From positions 1 to 44,843 of the forward strand of contig CAKONK010000012.1 of assembly GCA_934097085.1 (NCBI GenBank): a stretch of 44,843 bases of DNA, given 5' to 3'. A program made the translations under genes and the position numbers. The notes beneath the pieces were generated by a model. The model was not told where the DNA came from. It worked only from the letters and a program-made list of their open reading frames with translations, and did no database searches. Each line of letters starts with the position of its first letter. Position 1 is the first letter of the stretch. The stretch comes from an uncultured Bacilli bacterium. Lineage in GTDB: Bacteria; Bacillota_I; Bacilli_A; RF39; UBA660. Of the stretch, positions 1 to 8,354 are shown piece by piece.

Positions 1-64
1 ATTTTTCCTAAATGCGTAACTTTTAAGAAAACTGATGCCCCTATTTATGGGAATTGGAGTGGTT

Positions 65-1615
65 ATGAAGAAAAAAGTAAAAACTATATTGTTCGTATTT
101 ATTGTTATAGGGGTAGTAATACTCAATATTACCTATAAAAATAAAAATGAAGAAACTAAAACTAAAAAAAGGAAACAAAGTAATTTAGCAATAATGATAA
201 AAGATGCAAATGGAGTAGAAACAAATTCAAATACTATTCCTATAGGTAATTATAAAATTAATGAAGAAAAAACGCATTGTGAAAATAAAGGAAAAGTCAT
301 AAGTTATGATAATATAACTGGTAAAATAGGATTTTCATTTATAGGTTCAGATAGATGTTATTTATTTTTTGAGGTAGTAACTGATACAGAAAAACCAGTA
401 ATATCTAATTTAAAAGTTAATGGTAAAACTATAACAGCAACATTAACTGATAATGAAGGTTTAAAAGCTTATGGATTTAGTACAAGTAATACTGTAGAAC
501 CAACAAGTTGGACTACAATAAGTGGAAAAATATATAATTTAAATACTACAATAAACACTGAGGGAACTTACTATTTATGGGTAAAAGATGGTGTTGGAAA
601 TAAAGCAGTATCTGATGTAATAGATTTAGAAAATAGAGGATGGAAAACAATTCTTGCAAATAATACAGTAAATGAAACAACTCCAGATTTTAGTAAAGTC
701 GCAAAAACAAATGAAGGTTTATTTAAAGCTGATGATGATTATACTGCAACAACAGGAATGAAGTCATATTATTTCAGAGGTGCAGTTGATAATAACTGGG
801 TAAAATTTGGAAAAGATAGAACAGGAAAATATATTTACTGGAGAATAATCAGAATAAATGGTGATGGTTCTATAAGAATGATATATACAGGAACAACAGC
901 ACCAACAGAAAGTACTAAAGTAGTAATGACAGGAACAGGTACTCAAATAGGTACAAGTGCATTTAATAATGGAGCTTATAATAATTCAGAGTATGTAGGA
1001 TATATGTATACATTAGGACAGCAATATGGAACTAATACACCAAGTACTATAAAAACAACAATTGATAATTGGTATGCAGAAACAACATTAGAAAAAGATG
1101 CAGCAACAAAAAAATTAGTATCACAAGATCAAATATTTTGTAATGATAGAAGTCCATCATCAACACAAACAGCTGCATGGACATCAACTGGATATTTTGA
1201 CTATGGTGCACTGGGAAGATTGGGAAGTAATAAAACACCAATATTAACATGTACAACAGCAAGTGATAAATTTACATCAAAAGGAAGTAGTATAGGAAAT
1301 AAAAAGTTAGAATATCCAGTGGGACTTATAACGGCGGATGAAGTATCAATGGCGGGAGGAGTATATCACTCTGATAATAGTTCATATTCTAATAATAGTT
1401 CATATTACTTGTATACAAACCAAATATATTGGTCGGGGTCGCCTGGCACTTCCCCTTCAAATGGCTTTGTTTATGGGTTTATTGTGTATTCTTCGGGTTA
1501 CATTAATTACTATGGTGTTGGTAGCAGTAATGGGGTCCGTCCTGTTATTAGTTTATCCTCTGAAGCCAAGTTATCAGGTTATGGAACATATTCAAATCCA
1601 TACACAGTAAGTTAG
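65..1615 (+). CDS. Membrane-anchored surface protein with Ig-like and variable C-terminal (C-lectin/FGE-like) domain
   Basis: I chose the ATG at 65 because GGAG lies five bases before it; an in-frame upstream ATG at 35 has no such site. The protein is 516 aa. It starts with a Lys-rich stretch and one membrane segment (about residues 5-24). A Thr/Asn-rich ectodomain follows, including a bacterial Ig-like stretch around residues 110-190 (EKPVISNLKVNG onward). The C-terminus has the pattern YWSGSP...NGVRPVISL, which resembles C-type-lectin/FGE-like surface proteins that recur in gut Bacillota genomes (family recollection). The last ~50 codons before the end (1433-1575) are poor in A and rich in T/C-ending codons, unlike the rest of the gene, which suggests a separately evolving variable cassette. 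Ligand and exact role are unknown. Confidence 0.7.
   Translation: MKKKVKTILFVFIVIGVVILNITYKNKNEETKTKKRKQSNLAIMIKDANGVETNSNTIPIGNYKINEEKTHCENKGKVISYDNITGKIGFSFIGSDRCYLFFEVVTDTEKPVISNLKVNGKTITATLTDNEGLKAYGFSTSNTVEPTSWTTISGKIYNLNTTINTEGTYYLWVKDGVGNKAVSDVIDLENRGWKTILANNTVNETTPDFSKVAKTNEGLFKADDDYTATTGMKSYYFRGAVDNNWVKFGKDRTGKYIYWRIIRINGDGSIRMIYTGTTAPTESTKVVMTGTGTQIGTSAFNNGAYNNSEYVGYMYTLGQQYGTNTPSTIKTTIDNWYAETTLEKDAATKKLVSQDQIFCNDRSPSSTQTAAWTSTGYFDYGALGRLGSNKTPILTCTTASDKFTSKGSSIGNKKLEYPVGLITADEVSMAGGVYHSDNSSYSNNSSYYLYTNQIYWSGSPGTSPSNGFVYGFIVYSSGYINYYGVGSSNGVRPVISLSSEAKLSGYGTYSNPYTVS
1433..1575 (+). repeat. Candidate DGR-type variable region inside the surface-protein gene
   Basis: By hand count only about 20 of the 128 bases from 1433 to 1560 are A, whereas the flanking gene is strongly A-rich. 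A run of codons ends in T or C and encodes mixed residues at positions where related proteins often carry Asn (SSGYINYYGVGSSNGVRPV). That is the expected result of adenine-directed mutagenic homing of AAY codons. No template repeat or reverse transcriptase lies in this window, so this is an inference from composition and protein pattern. Confidence 0.4.
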
Positions 1616-1633
1616 GGCTATAGGACCCCATTA
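1528..1633. repeat. 11-bp perfect inverted repeat bracketing the end of the surface-protein gene
   Basis: TAATGGGGTCC at 1528-1538 is exactly the reverse complement of GGACCCCATTA at 1623-1633. The arms flank the 3' end of the variable-looking segment and the stop codon, with an 84-base loop. DGR target genes commonly carry a hairpin just past the variable region, but those loops are short, so the link is tentative. It could also be a relic of recombination. Confidence 0.6.
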
Positions 1634-1658
1634 ACTTAACTGTGTCTAACAGTAATTA

Positions 1659-1814
1659 ATAGATATTGATTTAATTAATGATGTTTTGGATGATACAATT
1701 GATATATTTAATTATAAGTATCTTATTAAATACTTTGAAAGTAATAATATACCTTATGTATATTTGGAAAAAAACAAGGTTGTTATTCATTACTTAAATT
1801 TAAAAATTGACTAG
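1659..1814 (+). pseudogene. 51-codon open frame without a start, possible gene remnant
   Basis: The frame from 1659 to the TAG at 1812 reads as a plausible protein end (IDIFNYKYLIKYFESNN, then a short hydrophobic tail). It has no ATG and no ribosome binding site; the only alternative start is a TTG at 1686. An in-frame TAA at 1653 closes it upstream. It is the only coding-like signal in the ~300-base gap 1616-1916. I do not recognise a family. It may be the 3' remnant of a deleted gene or chance. Confidence 0.3.
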
Positions 1815-1884
1815 TAAGAATAATATAGTAGTAAATAAAAAAATGCATTTTTTTCATAATCTAATTGAAAGAAAAAAATATATA

Positions 1885-1893
1885 TGGTATTAT
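1885..1893 (+). promoter_or_regulatory. Extended -10 promoter of the GH31-like gene
   Basis: TG-G-TATTAT lies 23 bases before the start codon at 1917, with AGGAAGGG as ribosome binding site in between. No clear -35 box is visible. Confidence 0.5.
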
Positions 1894-1916
1894 TGATATG
1901 ATAGGAAGGGTAGATT

Positions 1917-4337
1917 ATGGCTAGTTTTGGAAAACATTTTACAGTTAATGAAAAAGATGGATTATCATTACCAACTGCAGTACATAAAGGTGATTTTTAT
2001 AGAATAACAGTTCTTACAGATAGACTTGTTAGACTTGAGTATTCAGTATCAGGTAATTTTGTTGATAATTTAACCGATTTAGTTTCAAATCGTAATTTTC
2101 CTGTACCTAGTTATACTTTCGAAGAGGATGATAAATATATGGTAATAACCACTAAATATTTTACTCTTCAATATATGAAAGAAAAACCTTTTAAAGGACC
2201 ATCTTTTGCACCAGATACTAATTTAAAAGTTAAACTACTTAATACGGATAAAATATGGTACTATGGACATCCTGAAGCAAGAAATTTTTTAGCAAGTTCA
2301 TTTTCTCTTGATAACTATAATGGAATTTACAATAAACTTGAAAAAGGGTTATATTCAACAGATGGCTTTGCAACTTTAGATGATTCTGATCCATTAATTA
2401 CTAATGAACTTGGTATATTAAATAAATCTACGGAAAGTCATATTGATTTATATTTATTTATGTATAAAAGAGACTTTGGTCTTTGCTTAAAAGATTATTT
2501 TGCTTTAACTGGACTTCCTACACTACTTCCTAGATATGCTTTTGGTGTATGGTGGAATAGAGATATAATTTATTCAATGGATAATGTTAAGGCACTATTA
2601 ACATCCTTTAATAATAATGAAATACCAATTAGTGTACTTCTTTTAAATGAATTTTGGCATACTAAAAATAAAGATAATATTTTAGCTAATAAAACAGGTT
2701 TTACATTTAATAAAGAATTATTTTATAGTCCAACAGAACTAACAAATTATCTTCATGAAAGAGGAGTTAGACTTGGACTTGAACTTGATCCAACCGAAGG
2801 AATTAAACCAACTGAAGAAGCCTATCCAGAGTTTGCTGATGAATTAAATTACAAAAATAATGAAACAATACCATTTTTAGCATTTGATAAAATGTTTATA
2901 ATTTTATATTTTGAAAAACTAATTAATCCTCTTACAAAACTTGATATTGATTTTTACTTTATTGATTATAAAAAAGATATTAAATCTCTTAGAGCACTTA
3001 CTTATTATCATATAAAAGACTTTATGCAAAGTGAATATAAAAGACCAATGCTTCTTGCACGAAATACAATGGTAGCTTCACATAAAAATGCAGTTTTATA
3101 TTCGGGCCAAACAATAGTAAGTTGGAATACGCTTAAATATTTACCATTTTTTAATAGCAGTGCTAGTAATATAGGACTTTCTTGGTGGAGTCATGATATT
3201 GGTGGTTTTAAAGATGGCATTGAGGATGCTGAGCTTTATATGAGATATGTTCAGTTTGGTACATTTAGTCCAATATTTAGATTTAGTGCAAAAAGAGGCA
3301 TTTATTATAAAAGAGAGCCTTGGCTATGGGATTATAAAACTTATAATATTGTAAAAGAATATACAAATTTAAGACATAAATTAATACCATATTTATATAC
3401 TGAGAACTATTACTATGCTAAAAAAGGTATGCCACTTATTCAACCAATTTATTATAACTATCCTGAAATGTATGATGAACCGGAGTATCGTAATGAATAT
3501 TACTTTGGAAGTGAATTCTTTGTTTGTCCAATTACAAAACCAATGGATAATGTAATGAATAGGTCTGTTCAAAGAACATTTATACCTAAAGGAATATGGT
3601 ATGACTTTAAAACTGGTAAAAAATTTGTTGGTGATAAAAGATATATAACTTTCCATAAAGATGAAGATTATCCTGTATTTGCAAAAGCAGGAGCAATTAT
3701 TCCAATGGCAAGTATTACCTCAAATTATAATTTTACAGGAAATCCAGAAAAATTAGATATTCACGTATTTCCTGGTAAAAGTAATTCATATCATTTATAT
3801 GAAGATGATGGAGTTACAAGACTTTATGAGCAAGGTTATTATGTAATTAGTGCAATTGATTACAATTATATGCAAAATAATTATAGTTTAATAATTCATC
3901 CTTTAGAGGGGAAAACTGCAATAATACCTGCGACAAGAGATTATAATATTATATTTAGAAATACTAAGGAAGCAAGTAAAGTTGAGGTATTTATTAATGG
4001 AGAAAAACTTGATAGTAGTGCATACTCTATTAATGTAAAAGATGATAGTTTTATAGTTAGTGTACCGGAAGTAGATACAACAAAACAATTAACTGTTAAT
4101 TGTAGTGGTAAAGATATCGAAATAGATGCAGCAAGAATTATTAATGAAGATATAAATTCAATTATTACTGATTTAAAAATTAAAACTAAATTAAAAGAGC
4201 AACTATATAAAATTGTATTTAGTAATATGGAAATTAAAAAGAAGAGAATTGCTATTAAAAAACTAAGAAGTAAAGGCTTAGAATCTAGATTTATAAGAAT
4301 GTTTATGAAATTATATGATTATTTAATTGAAATTTAA
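1917..4337 (+). CDS. Glycoside hydrolase family 31-like protein, acid/base residue replaced
   Basis: 806 aa, cytoplasmic (no signal peptide), start supported by AGGAAGGG. GH31 enzymes are alpha-glucosidases and related retaining glycosidases. Recognisable elements are FGVWWNRD near residue 210, the nucleophile segment DFYFIDYKKD (Asp350), SNIGLSWWSHDIGGF just after residue 410, a C-terminal beta-sandwich and a ~70-residue basic helical tail. In the family the acid/base Asp sits in a W/F-(S/T)-G-D motif; here it reads YSGQT with Gln398 (codon CAA at 3108). The substrate-site segment usually like VLVIDMDWH reads LLLNEFWH. The fold assignment is secure. Activity is doubtful, and it may be a pseudo-glycosidase or a divergent enzyme. 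It is monocistronic between its own promoter and the leucine T-box. Confidence 0.85.
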   Translation: MASFGKHFTVNEKDGLSLPTAVHKGDFYRITVLTDRLVRLEYSVSGNFVDNLTDLVSNRNFPVPSYTFEEDDKYMVITTKYFTLQYMKEKPFKGPSFAPDTNLKVKLLNTDKIWYYGHPEARNFLASSFSLDNYNGIYNKLEKGLYSTDGFATLDDSDPLITNELGILNKSTESHIDLYLFMYKRDFGLCLKDYFALTGLPTLLPRYAFGVWWNRDIIYSMDNVKALLTSFNNNEIPISVLLLNEFWHTKNKDNILANKTGFTFNKELFYSPTELTNYLHERGVRLGLELDPTEGIKPTEEAYPEFADELNYKNNETIPFLAFDKMFIILYFEKLINPLTKLDIDFYFIDYKKDIKSLRALTYYHIKDFMQSEYKRPMLLARNTMVASHKNAVLYSGQTIVSWNTLKYLPFFNSSASNIGLSWWSHDIGGFKDGIEDAELYMRYVQFGTFSPIFRFSAKRGIYYKREPWLWDYKTYNIVKEYTNLRHKLIPYLYTENYYYAKKGMPLIQPIYYNYPEMYDEPEYRNEYYFGSEFFVCPITKPMDNVMNRSVQRTFIPKGIWYDFKTGKKFVGDKRYITFHKDEDYPVFAKAGAIIPMASITSNYNFTGNPEKLDIHVFPGKSNSYHLYEDDGVTRLYEQGYYVISAIDYNYMQNNYSLIIHPLEGKTAIIPATRDYNIIFRNTKEASKVEVFINGEKLDSSAYSINVKDDSFIVSVPEVDTTKQLTVNCSGKDIEIDAARIINEDINSIITDLKIKTKLKEQLYKIVFSNMEIKKKRIAIKKLRSKGLESRFIRMFMKLYDYLIEI

Positions 4338-4349
4338 AAAAAAGTATTG

Positions 4350-4355
4350 TATAAT
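4350..4355 (+). promoter_or_regulatory. -10 box (TATAAT) of the leucine T-box operon
   Basis: A perfect TATAAT just downstream of the GH31-like stop codon, placed so that transcription would begin near 4362 at the base of the T-box stem I. Confidence 0.5.
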
Positions 4356-4356
4356 G

Positions 4357-4545
4357 TGCTTAAGCAAAGGAAGAAAGAGTAGTAAATATATTTGTTTTTA
4401 TAGAAAACTAATGGTTGATGGAAATTAGTAAACCTATATATTGAACTTGCTTTTGGATGCAAATGGGGTAATTTCCGTATCAATTAAATAAGTTAAATTA
4501 AAGGTGGTACCGTGCAATATGCACCCTTTTGTACTACTTTTTTTA
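4357..4545 (+). promoter_or_regulatory. T-box leader (leucine-responsive)
   Basis: The conserved T-box AAGGTGGTACCGTG is at 4501-4514. It lies inside a terminator in which AAAGGTGGTAC pairs with GTACTACTTT (one bulged G), enclosing an inner GTGCA/TGCAC hairpin, followed by a T run to about 4544. Stem I has AGAGTAGTA-type purine motifs on its 5' side (4377 onward) and an ATATAT/ATATAT specifier stem. The probable specifier is CTT at 4446-4448 (Leu), although a TTG at 4441 is also a Leu codon. Uncharged tRNA-Leu should stabilise the antiterminator and let transcription into the membrane-protein gene and leuS. Confidence 0.85.
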
Positions 4546-4557
4546 TTGGAGGAAAAG

Positions 4558-4941
4558 ATGAAAAGAGTATTAATTGTATGTTTAATTGTATTTATAGTTT
4601 TATGTGTAGTACTATATTTATATGACATGTATATGTTTAATGTTATGCGTAAAAATAAGAAAAATAAAAAAAATAAAGAAAAATATTTATTTTCAGTTAG
4701 GTATTTAATAGCAAAATTTAAACTGTCAAAAGAATTACTTATTCAAAATAAAATGGCATTTATTTATAGTTTAATTGATGCCTTTATAATAACAATTGTA
4801 TTTATGATTATAGAACTTATTAATCTTCCATTTTACATTAAAATATTAATAGGATTTGCATTATTATTTGGACTTATATATGCGATGTATGAACTTCTTG
4901 GAAGATATTTGGAAAGGAAAGAAAATAATGAACGAATTTAA
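4558..4941 (+). CDS. Small three-TM membrane protein in the leuS T-box operon
   Basis: 127 aa starting at the ATG at 4558, which has GGAGG ideally spaced; an upstream in-frame start at 4504 lies inside the T-box terminator and is rejected. There is one N-terminal membrane segment (residues 3-22), a Lys/Asn-rich cytoplasmic loop, and two further hydrophobic segments (about 70-90 and 92-112). Its end overlaps the leuS start by 14 bases, so the two are translationally coupled and share leucine T-box control. I do not recognise a family. Its position suggests a link to leucine limitation, but that is inference. Confidence 0.7.
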   Translation: MKRVLIVCLIVFIVLCVVLYLYDMYMFNVMRKNKKNKKNKEKYLFSVRYLIAKFKLSKELLIQNKMAFIYSLIDAFIITIVFMIIELINLPFYIKILIGFALLFGLIYAMYELLGRYLERKENNERI

Positions 4942-7342
4942 TCAAATTGAAAAAAAATGGCAAAAATATTGGGAAGATAACAAATGTTTTGAGGCTATTA
5001 ATGGTAGTGAAAAGAAACCTTATTATATTTTGGTAGAATTTCCTTATCCATCAGGTTCTGGTCTTCATGTAGGTCATGTAAGAAGTTATACTGCACAAGA
5101 TGCAAAAGCAAGAATGAAAAGACTAGAGGGTTATAATGTTTTGTATCCAATGGGTTGGGATGCCTTTGGAGCTCCAGCAGAACAATATGCAATTAAAAAT
5201 CACATTCATCCTAAAGAAGCTGTAAAAGAAAATATTGCAACTTTTAAAAGGCAAATGAAGACACTTGGATTTTCATTTGATTGGGATAGAGAATTTTCTA
5301 CAACTGATCCGGAATATTATAAATGGACTCAATGGCAATTTTTGAAATTTTATGAGCATAATATGGCTTATAAAGCAACTGTTCCTGTAAATTGGTGTAA
5401 TACTTGTAAAACGGTTCTTTCAAATGAAGATGCCGCTGGGGGAGTATGTGAAAGATGTGGAAGTACTGTTGTTCAAAAAGAAAAAAGTCAATGGATGTTA
5501 AAGATGAGTGAGTATGCTCAAAGTCTTCTTGATGGTCTTGAGGAAACTGCTTTTGCTGATAGAGTTAAATTAGGTCAAATAAATTGGATTGGAAAATCAA
5601 CTGGAGTTGAAGTTGAAATAGAACTTACAACAGGAGGAAAATTTTCAATATTTACAACTTGCATTGAAACAATCTATGGTGTTACATTTTTTGTAATTGC
5701 TCCAGACGGAAATTTGATTAAAGAATTAATGCCAAAGATTCAAAATAAAGAAGAGGTACAAAATTATATTTTAGAAACCTCAAAAAAATCTAATATGGAT
5801 AGAACTAGTCTTAATAAAACTAAAACAGGTTGCATTTTAAAGGGTATCGAAGCAATTAATCCTGTTAATGGAAAAAAAGTTCCTGTGTTTGTCGGAGACT
5901 TTGTACTAGGTAGTTATGGAACTGGTGCAGTTATGGCAGTACCTGCCCATGATGCAAGAGACTATGAATATGCAAAAGTACATAATTTGGAAATGATCGA
6001 AGTTATTTCAGGTGGAAATATAAATGAAAAAGCCTATGAAAAAGAGGATTATCTTCCTATAAATCCTAAACTTGTTAATAGTGAGGAATTTACCGGACTT
6101 ACAGTTAGTGAAGCCAAAGAAAAAATAACAGAAAAACTTGTTAATATGGGTAAAGCTAAAGTAGTTAATAACTATAAAATGCGTGATTGGATTTTCTCTA
6201 GACAGAGATTTTGGGGTGAACCAATTCCAATGATTAATTGTCCTAAATGCGGTTGGGTTCCAGTTCCTGAAAATGAACTTCCAGTTTTACTTCCAGATGT
6301 TGCTAACTATGAACCAACTGATGATGGGGAAAGTCCACTTGCAAAAATTACTGATTGGGTAAATTGTAAATGTCCTAAATGTGGTGCTGATGCCAAAAGA
6401 GAAACAGATACTATGCCAAACTGGGCAGGATCAAGCTGGTATTTCTTAAGATTTATGGATGCACATAATGATAAAGAATTTGCCTCAATGGATGCAATGA
6501 AATATTGGGGTAAAGTTGATTGGTATAATGGAGGAATGGAACATACAGCAAGACATTTGCTTTATGCAAGGTTCTGGGTACAATTTTTGTATAATATTGG
6601 TCTAGTTCCTAATAAAGAAATGATTTATAAAAGAGTAAGTCATGGTATGGTACTTGGTTCTAATAATGAAAAAATGAGTAAAAGTAAAGGTAATGTTATC
6701 AATCCAGATGATATTGTTAATGAATTTGGTGCTGATACATTAAGACTTTATGAAATGTTTATGGGTGATTATAAAGAAGATGTTCCTTGGAGTACAGAAA
6801 GTTTAAAAGGATGTAAAAGATTTATCGATAAAGTTATAAGATTAAAAGATACTTTAAATGATAATGTAGGTTTTACTAAAGATTTAGAAAAAATACAAAA
6901 TCAAACTATAAAGAAAGTAACGTATGACCTAGATAATATGGCCTATAATACAGCCGTATCAAGTTTAATGATTTTGACAAATGCTTATCAAGATGTAAAA
7001 TCAATTTCTAAAGAAGATTATAGATTACTTCTTACACTTTTAAATCCAATAGCTCCACATATTACTGAGGAGTTAAATGAAAGTATTGGTTTTAGCCCGA
7101 TTGTAAATAGTACTTGGCCAGTATATGATGAAGAAAAAACTAAGGATACAACTGTTACCATAGCAGTATCTGTTAATGGTAAAGTAAGAGGAAAACTTGA
7201 GGTTGATGTTAATACACCATCTGATATACTTCAGGAAAAAGCTTTTGCACTTCCAAATGTTCAAAACTTTACAAATGGTAAGGAAATTGTTAAGGTTATA
7301 GTTATTCCGAATAAAATAGTAAATATCGTAGTAAAGGGTTAA
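4928..7342 (+). CDS. leuS: Leucine-tRNA ligase
   Basis: 804 aa, normal length for bacterial LeuRS. It charges tRNA-Leu in the cytoplasm. The class I signatures are HVGH at residues 47-50 and KMSKS at 582-586. A zinc-ribbon-like Cys cluster (CNTC...CERC) follows the first Rossmann half, and the CP1 editing domain has GTGAVMAVPAHDARD with the conserved Asp of the editing pocket. The Thr-rich editing motif, often TTRPDT, reads TTCIET here. The start at 4928 (MNEFNQIEKKW) fits homologues and has a GGAAAGG-type site; an earlier in-frame ATG at 4856 lies inside the upstream gene. A terminator overlaps its stop codon. Confidence 0.97.
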   Translation: MNEFNQIEKKWQKYWEDNKCFEAINGSEKKPYYILVEFPYPSGSGLHVGHVRSYTAQDAKARMKRLEGYNVLYPMGWDAFGAPAEQYAIKNHIHPKEAVKENIATFKRQMKTLGFSFDWDREFSTTDPEYYKWTQWQFLKFYEHNMAYKATVPVNWCNTCKTVLSNEDAAGGVCERCGSTVVQKEKSQWMLKMSEYAQSLLDGLEETAFADRVKLGQINWIGKSTGVEVEIELTTGGKFSIFTTCIETIYGVTFFVIAPDGNLIKELMPKIQNKEEVQNYILETSKKSNMDRTSLNKTKTGCILKGIEAINPVNGKKVPVFVGDFVLGSYGTGAVMAVPAHDARDYEYAKVHNLEMIEVISGGNINEKAYEKEDYLPINPKLVNSEEFTGLTVSEAKEKITEKLVNMGKAKVVNNYKMRDWIFSRQRFWGEPIPMINCPKCGWVPVPENELPVLLPDVANYEPTDDGESPLAKITDWVNCKCPKCGADAKRETDTMPNWAGSSWYFLRFMDAHNDKEFASMDAMKYWGKVDWYNGGMEHTARHLLYARFWVQFLYNIGLVPNKEMIYKRVSHGMVLGSNNEKMSKSKGNVINPDDIVNEFGADTLRLYEMFMGDYKEDVPWSTESLKGCKRFIDKVIRLKDTLNDNVGFTKDLEKIQNQTIKKVTYDLDNMAYNTAVSSLMILTNAYQDVKSISKEDYRLLLTLLNPIAPHITEELNESIGFSPIVNSTWPVYDEEKTKDTTVTIAVSVNGKVRGKLEVDVNTPSDILQEKAFALPNVQNFTNGKEIVKVIVIPNKIVNIVVKG

Positions 7343-7356
7343 AAACCCTTTTCTTT
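7333..7356 (+). terminator. Rho-independent terminator of the leuS operon
   Basis: AAAGGGTT and AACCCTTT form a stem around a three-base loop, followed by a T-rich TTCTTT tract. The stop codon of leuS lies at the loop. Confidence 0.65.
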
Positions 7357-7452
7357 ATGGAAAAATGTGTAAAAAGTTTAAAAAACAGTTGGAATTTTGT
7401 GTAAACTATTTATACTTGTTAAGTAAAAGTAGTAGTAAATATGTATCTTAAG

Positions 7453-7461
7453 TGTTATAAT
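7453..7461 (+). promoter_or_regulatory. Extended -10 promoter giving a leaderless mRNA
   Basis: TG-T-TATAAT ends 7 bases before the start codon at 7469, so the predicted transcription start coincides with the ATG. There is no ribosome binding site between them and no clear -35. Confidence 0.6.
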
Positions 7462-7468
7462 TCTAATT

Positions 7469-8125
7469 ATGGAAAAAGAAAAATTAGATATTTTATACGA
7501 AGATAAATTTTTAATAATTGTAAATAAGAAAAGTGGCATTCTTACAATTGCAAATGATAAAGAAAAAGAAAAAACTTTGTATCACGAAGTTCATGAATAT
7601 TTATGGAGAAAAAATAAAAATAATAAAGTATTTATAATTCATAGACTTGATAAAGATACAAGTGGGATAGTTATTTTTGCAAAAAATGATAAGGTTAAAA
7701 AAATTATGCAAGATAATTGGGAAAGTGTTCAAAGATATTACTATGCATTATGCCACGGAAGTTTTAAATGTAAAAGTGGAACCATAACAAATTATTTAAA
7801 GGAAACTAAAACTTTAATGGTTTATGATACTAAAAATGAAAAAATAGGTGAGAAAGCTATTACTAAGTATGAAGTTATTGATAATGAAAATAATAAAACT
7901 TTAGTAAATATAAATATTTTAACAGGTAAGAAAAACCAAATAAGAGTGGCTATGCAAAGTATAAATCATCCAATATATGGAGATAAAAAATATGGTAAAA
8001 AAGATGGTATGAGAAATTTATGTTTACATGCTTATAAAGTTATTTTTATTCATCCAGTTACAAAAAAAGAAATCGTTATTGAGGCAAAAATGCCTAAATA
8101 TATGAACATAAAAAAAGAAAGTTAA
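7469..8125 (+). CDS. RluA-family pseudouridine synthase
   Basis: 218 aa. Isomerises specific uridines in rRNA or tRNA to pseudouridine. The catalytic motif HRLDKDTSG carries the nucleophilic Asp61, and the later segments (TGKKNQIRV, HPIYGDKKYG, NLCLHAYKV) are typical of the RluA/RluD group. There is no N-terminal S4 domain, consistent with the short length and with RluA-like or YjbO/YlyB-type members. The mRNA appears leaderless: TATAAT ends seven bases before the ATG and no Shine-Dalgarno is present. The target site cannot be assigned from sequence alone. Confidence 0.9.
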   Translation: MEKEKLDILYEDKFLIIVNKKSGILTIANDKEKEKTLYHEVHEYLWRKNKNNKVFIIHRLDKDTSGIVIFAKNDKVKKIMQDNWESVQRYYYALCHGSFKCKSGTITNYLKETKTLMVYDTKNEKIGEKAITKYEVIDNENNKTLVNINILTGKKNQIRVAMQSINHPIYGDKKYGKKDGMRNLCLHAYKVIFIHPVTKKEIVIEAKMPKYMNIKKES

Positions 8126-8183
8126 TCCTTTCTTCGACAAAATTTTTAAAATCTATGTTTTATACTATAATAGGTGAAGGCAT

Positions 8184-8354
8184 ATGAAAGTAAAATTATT
8201 TGATGAAAGTCATGAAAAAGATTTAGAAAAAGTAATAAATCTTTTTTTAAATGAGGGAAACTATGATATAATAGATATTAAGTTTCAGGTTGCTATAGCA
8301 GTGTGTGGTGAAGAACAAATATATTGTTTTAGCGCTATGATAATTTATAATTAA
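8184..8354 (+). CDS. Cse60-like sporulation protein
   Basis: 56 aa, below usual gene-finding cutoffs. The start ATG has GGTGAAGG upstream and a TATACT box just before that. The sequence begins MKVKLFDESHEKDLEKVI and ends with EEQIYCFSAMIIYN, matching the Bacillus Cse60 family as I remember it (a small sigma-E dependent sporulation protein of unknown mechanism). It is convergent with the next gene and shares four bases at the stop codons. If the assignment holds, the organism or its recent ancestor sporulated. Confidence 0.7.
   Translation: MKVKLFDESHEKDLEKVINLFLNEGNYDIIDIKFQVAIAVCGEEQIYCFSAMIIYN

Noticed and set aside
764..946. Minus-strand ORF inside the surface-protein gene
   Set aside because: Low-complexity Ser/Cys/Tyr-rich reading of an A-rich coding strand, no ribosome binding site; a shadow of the real gene.
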